A stretch of DNA of 33,512 bases. It comes from Kiritimatiellia bacterium. Lineage in GTDB: Bacteria; Verrucomicrobiota; Kiritimatiellia; CAIQIC01; Lenti-01. Where the stretch lies: the NCBI GenBank assembly GCA_028681135.1, contig JAQUJC010000036.1, positions 1 to 33,512 of the forward strand. Reading direction: 5' to 3'. Numbering within the stretch: the first letter of the stretch is position 1; every line of letters begins with the position of its first letter. The position numbers and the translations under genes are program-made. The notes beneath the pieces were generated by a model, which worked only from the letters and a program-made list of their open reading frames with translations, ran no database searches and had not been told where the DNA came from. Below, piece by piece: positions 31,590 through 33,512 of the stretch.

Positions 31590-31943
31590 ATGACGTGGAT
31601 GTATGAGTTGGCGATGATGGGCGCACCGGCAGGTGGTGAAGGCGCGGGACAGAATTCGAGCATTTTTATGTTTGTGTGGCTGGGGTTGATGGTGGCCCTG
31701 TTTTATTTCATGCTCATCCGCCCGCAGAAGCGCCGGGAAAAGGAACGCCAGGCATTGCTCTCGGCGGTCAAAACGGGCGACCGGGTGCTGTTTGGCGGGG
31801 GATTCCTGGGCGTGGTGGCCAACGTCAAGGAGAAGACTCTGGTAGTGAAGATTGCCGACAATGTGAAGGTCGAGATCGTGCGCGGCGCGGTCTCGCAGGT
31901 GCTGGACAAGGGCGAAATGCCGGAGGAAGAGACCAAGGCCTAG
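31590..31943 (+). CDS. yajC: Preprotein translocase subunit YajC
   Basis: A 117-residue single-pass membrane protein of the SecDF-YajC complex. The membrane segment SSIFMFVWLGLMVALFYFML is followed by IRPQKRREKER, the family signature, and a small beta domain (VKTGDRVLFGGGFLGVVANV). The start at 31590 is fixed by AGAGGAG about 7 bases upstream; longer upstream in-frame starts lie inside tgt. It is 19 bases after tgt and 64 bases before secD. Confidence 0.95.
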   Translation: MTWMYELAMMGAPAGGEGAGQNSSIFMFVWLGLMVALFYFMLIRPQKRREKERQALLSAVKTGDRVLFGGGFLGVVANVKEKTLVVKIADNVKVEIVRGAVSQVLDKGEMPEEETKA

Positions 31944-32007
31944 GTTCGCCACAAGGCACCAACTTGATTTCCGGCGCAAGAGCCGGGTAACAACGGGAAG
32001 CAATGAT

Positions 32008-33512
32008 ATGAAGGCATCGATCTGGAAATGGCTGATTTTAGTGGTGGCGACGGCGTGGAGCGTAGCGTTGGTGACGCCCCCAAAGGATAAGGTAAAGCTG
32101 GGACTCGACCTGCAGGGCGGCACCAGCTACACCCTGGAAATTGATACGTCCCAAGGGCTGGAAGGCTCTGTGGCGGATGCCCGTGACCGCGCCTTGGAAG
32201 TCATCCGCAACCGGGTGGACTCCATGGGGGTAGCGGAGCCGAACATCTATCCGGATGGCGAAAAGCGCATCGTGGTGCAGATTCCCGGCATGAAAGCCGA
32301 AGACCGCGCCCGGGCCTCGGCCAACATCCGTAAGGCGGCCTTTCTACAGTTCCGGATGGTGCATCCCAAGAACGATGATCTGGTGGCCAACCTGTTCCGT
32401 GACCGTCTGGTGCCGGATGGCTATGAGCAGGTGGCGTTGCCCAGTCTCGGCCAGGGCGAATACTGGCAGCGTATCGGTGCCCCTCCCAGCGAAGAGGAGC
32501 GTGAGGCGCTGCGCGAATTCGAGGGCAAACCCGGGTATGACCTCTTGCTGACGCGAGAAATCGTGAATGGCGACACGTACTTCCGTCCGTATTATGTCAG
32601 CCGTAAAGAGGAGTTGACCGGGGACAGCCTGAAGAGCGCCAATGTGGGCTACGGGCAATTTAACCAGAAAAATGTGGAAATTTCTTTCGACGCCAAGGGG
32701 CGGCGGATATTCGGCAAAGTGACGGCGGACCACGCGCCGGGCGGTGCCAAGAATCCCGATCCCAACGGACGCCATTATTTGGGCATTGTGCTGGATGGCA
32801 CCCTGTATTCGGCGCCGTTTATTCGCACGTCGATCCCCGGCGGTCAGGCCGTCATTGAGGGGAACTTCACGCTGGAAGAAGCGCGCGATCTGGCGCTGGT
32901 CTTGCGGGCAGGCGCCTTGCCGGCACCGCTGCGCGTGCTGGAAGAACGCTCGGTGGATCCTACGCTGGGCGTAGACTCGATCCAGAGCGGCTGGCGGGCG
33001 GCGGCAATCGGGTTTACATCTGTCGGCATTTTCATGGTGCTCTACTACCATTTTGCCGGGTTGGTGGCGGTGCTGGCGCTGCTGCTGAACCTGGTGCTGC
33101 TGCCGCTGGGGATGATCATCACCGCCGGATTCTTCGGCCTGATCGGCGGGGCGGGTATGGGCAGTTCAGCCACAACCCTACCGGTGCTGACGCTGCCGGG
33201 TATTGCCGGTATTGTCCTGACGGTGGGCATGGCCGTGGATGCCAATGTGCTGATTTTTGAGCGTATTCGCGAGGAAATGCGAACCGGTAAGCGCTTCAGT
33301 GCCGCCATTTCAGCCGGCTATGACAAGGCGTTCTCGACCATTCTGGATGCGAATATTACCACGCTGCTGACGGCCATCATTCTGTTCTGGCAGGGGTCGG
33401 GCCCGGTCAAGGGCTTTGCCATCACCCTGAGCGCGGGCATCCTGGCGAGCATGTTCACGGCGATTGTCGTCACGCGCTTGGTCTTCGAAGCCCTGGAAGA
33501 ACGCGGGCTGCT
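32008..33512 (+). CDS. secD: Protein translocase subunit SecD, 3' end outside window
   Basis: A reading frame of 501 complete codons that runs off the right edge. It begins ATG AAG GCA TCG after a GGGAAG stretch and encodes an N-terminal membrane segment (WLILVVATAWSVALV), then LGLDLQGGTSYTLEI, the hallmark of SecD. The periplasmic P1 region contains VIRNRVDSMGVAEP and LGIVLDGTLYSAPFI. The RND-type membrane block includes GIVLTVGMAVDANVLIFERIREE and ends ALEERGLL at the edge. SecD uses the proton-motive force to help complete export through SecYEG. SecD usually ends near this point, so either the stop is just outside or the gene continues as a SecDF fusion; the window cannot show which. Confidence 0.95.
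   Translation, partial: MKASIWKWLILVVATAWSVALVTPPKDKVKLGLDLQGGTSYTLEIDTSQGLEGSVADARDRALEVIRNRVDSMGVAEPNIYPDGEKRIVVQIPGMKAEDRARASANIRKAAFLQFRMVHPKNDDLVANLFRDRLVPDGYEQVALPSLGQGEYWQRIGAPPSEEEREALREFEGKPGYDLLLTREIVNGDTYFRPYYVSRKEELTGDSLKSANVGYGQFNQKNVEISFDAKGRRIFGKVTADHAPGGAKNPDPNGRHYLGIVLDGTLYSAPFIRTSIPGGQAVIEGNFTLEEARDLALVLRAGALPAPLRVLEERSVDPTLGVDSIQSGWRAAAIGFTSVGIFMVLYYHFAGLVAVLALLLNLVLLPLGMIITAGFFGLIGGAGMGSSATTLPVLTLPGIAGIVLTVGMAVDANVLIFERIREEMRTGKRFSAAISAGYDKAFSTILDANITTLLTAIILFWQGSGPVKGFAITLSAGILASMFTAIVVTRLVFEALEERGL

Noticed and set aside
31944..32007. Hairpin CCGGC/GCCGG between yajC and secD, considered as a terminator
   Set aside because: The stem is only 5 bp with no T tract, and termination between yajC and secD would be unexpected.
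1..33512. tRNA, rRNA, prophage, transposase or plasmid-origin genes
   Set aside because: None could be recognised by reading the sequence; short tRNA-like folds cannot be excluded without a covariance-model scan.

Overview
The window is GC-rich, densely coding bacterial DNA with no rRNA or tRNA genes that I can see. Several features suggest a Gram-negative-type bacterium of the PVC superphylum (Kiritimatiellota/Lentisphaerae/Verrucomicrobia-like) or a neighbouring phylum: very large secreted proteins with SdrD B-like and CBM6-like repeats, a calcium-loop motif of the type DPDGDGLTNWQEFLAGTDP, lipoproteins, gmhA, and an HMG-CoA reductase/idi pair beside ordinary housekeeping genes. This placement is an inference from gene content.

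Layout. (1) 1-8446: two giant secreted proteins, an SdrD B-like repeat protein cut by the left edge and a gingipain-like C25 cysteine protease with five 501-bp CBM6-like repeats. (2) 8487-12672: a tightly overlapping cassette of PqqD-like chaperone, radical SAM/SPASM enzyme, 60-residue Cys-containing putative RiPP precursor, HPr-kinase-like protein, soluble S26-like peptidase and PF14907-type nucleotidyltransferase. It looks like an uncharacterised peptide-modification system and is the most novel part of the window. (3) 12703-14909 (minus): two CNNM/CorC-like membrane proteins. (4) 14997-18329: operon of yjbQ, a TPR lipoprotein, HMG-CoA reductase and type 1 idi, followed by a perfect 62-bp palindrome and a nitronate monooxygenase/FabK-like gene. 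(5) 19558-22957 (minus): operon of a bilobal aspartic-protease-like lipoprotein, an OPA-family transporter with an extra C-terminal segment, and a DUF805-like membrane protein. (6) 23109-25191: AmaP-like protein, gmhA and a PfkB-family kinase. (7) 25220-30223 (minus): ferritin with a strong terminator, acnA, and an apparently lone mdcA. (8) 30419-33512: the conserved tgt-yajC-secD block, with secD cut by the right edge.

A theme across the window is long mononucleotide G runs (8-13 nt), almost all G on the plus strand whichever strand is coding. Two of the longest, 12 G at 8204 and 13 G at 11555, sit exactly where a clearly related reading frame continues in another phase. Either these are contingency (phase-variable) tracts in the surface-protein/RiPP region or they are homopolymer sequencing errors; reads would decide. 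There is no gene-free stretch longer than about 200 bases.
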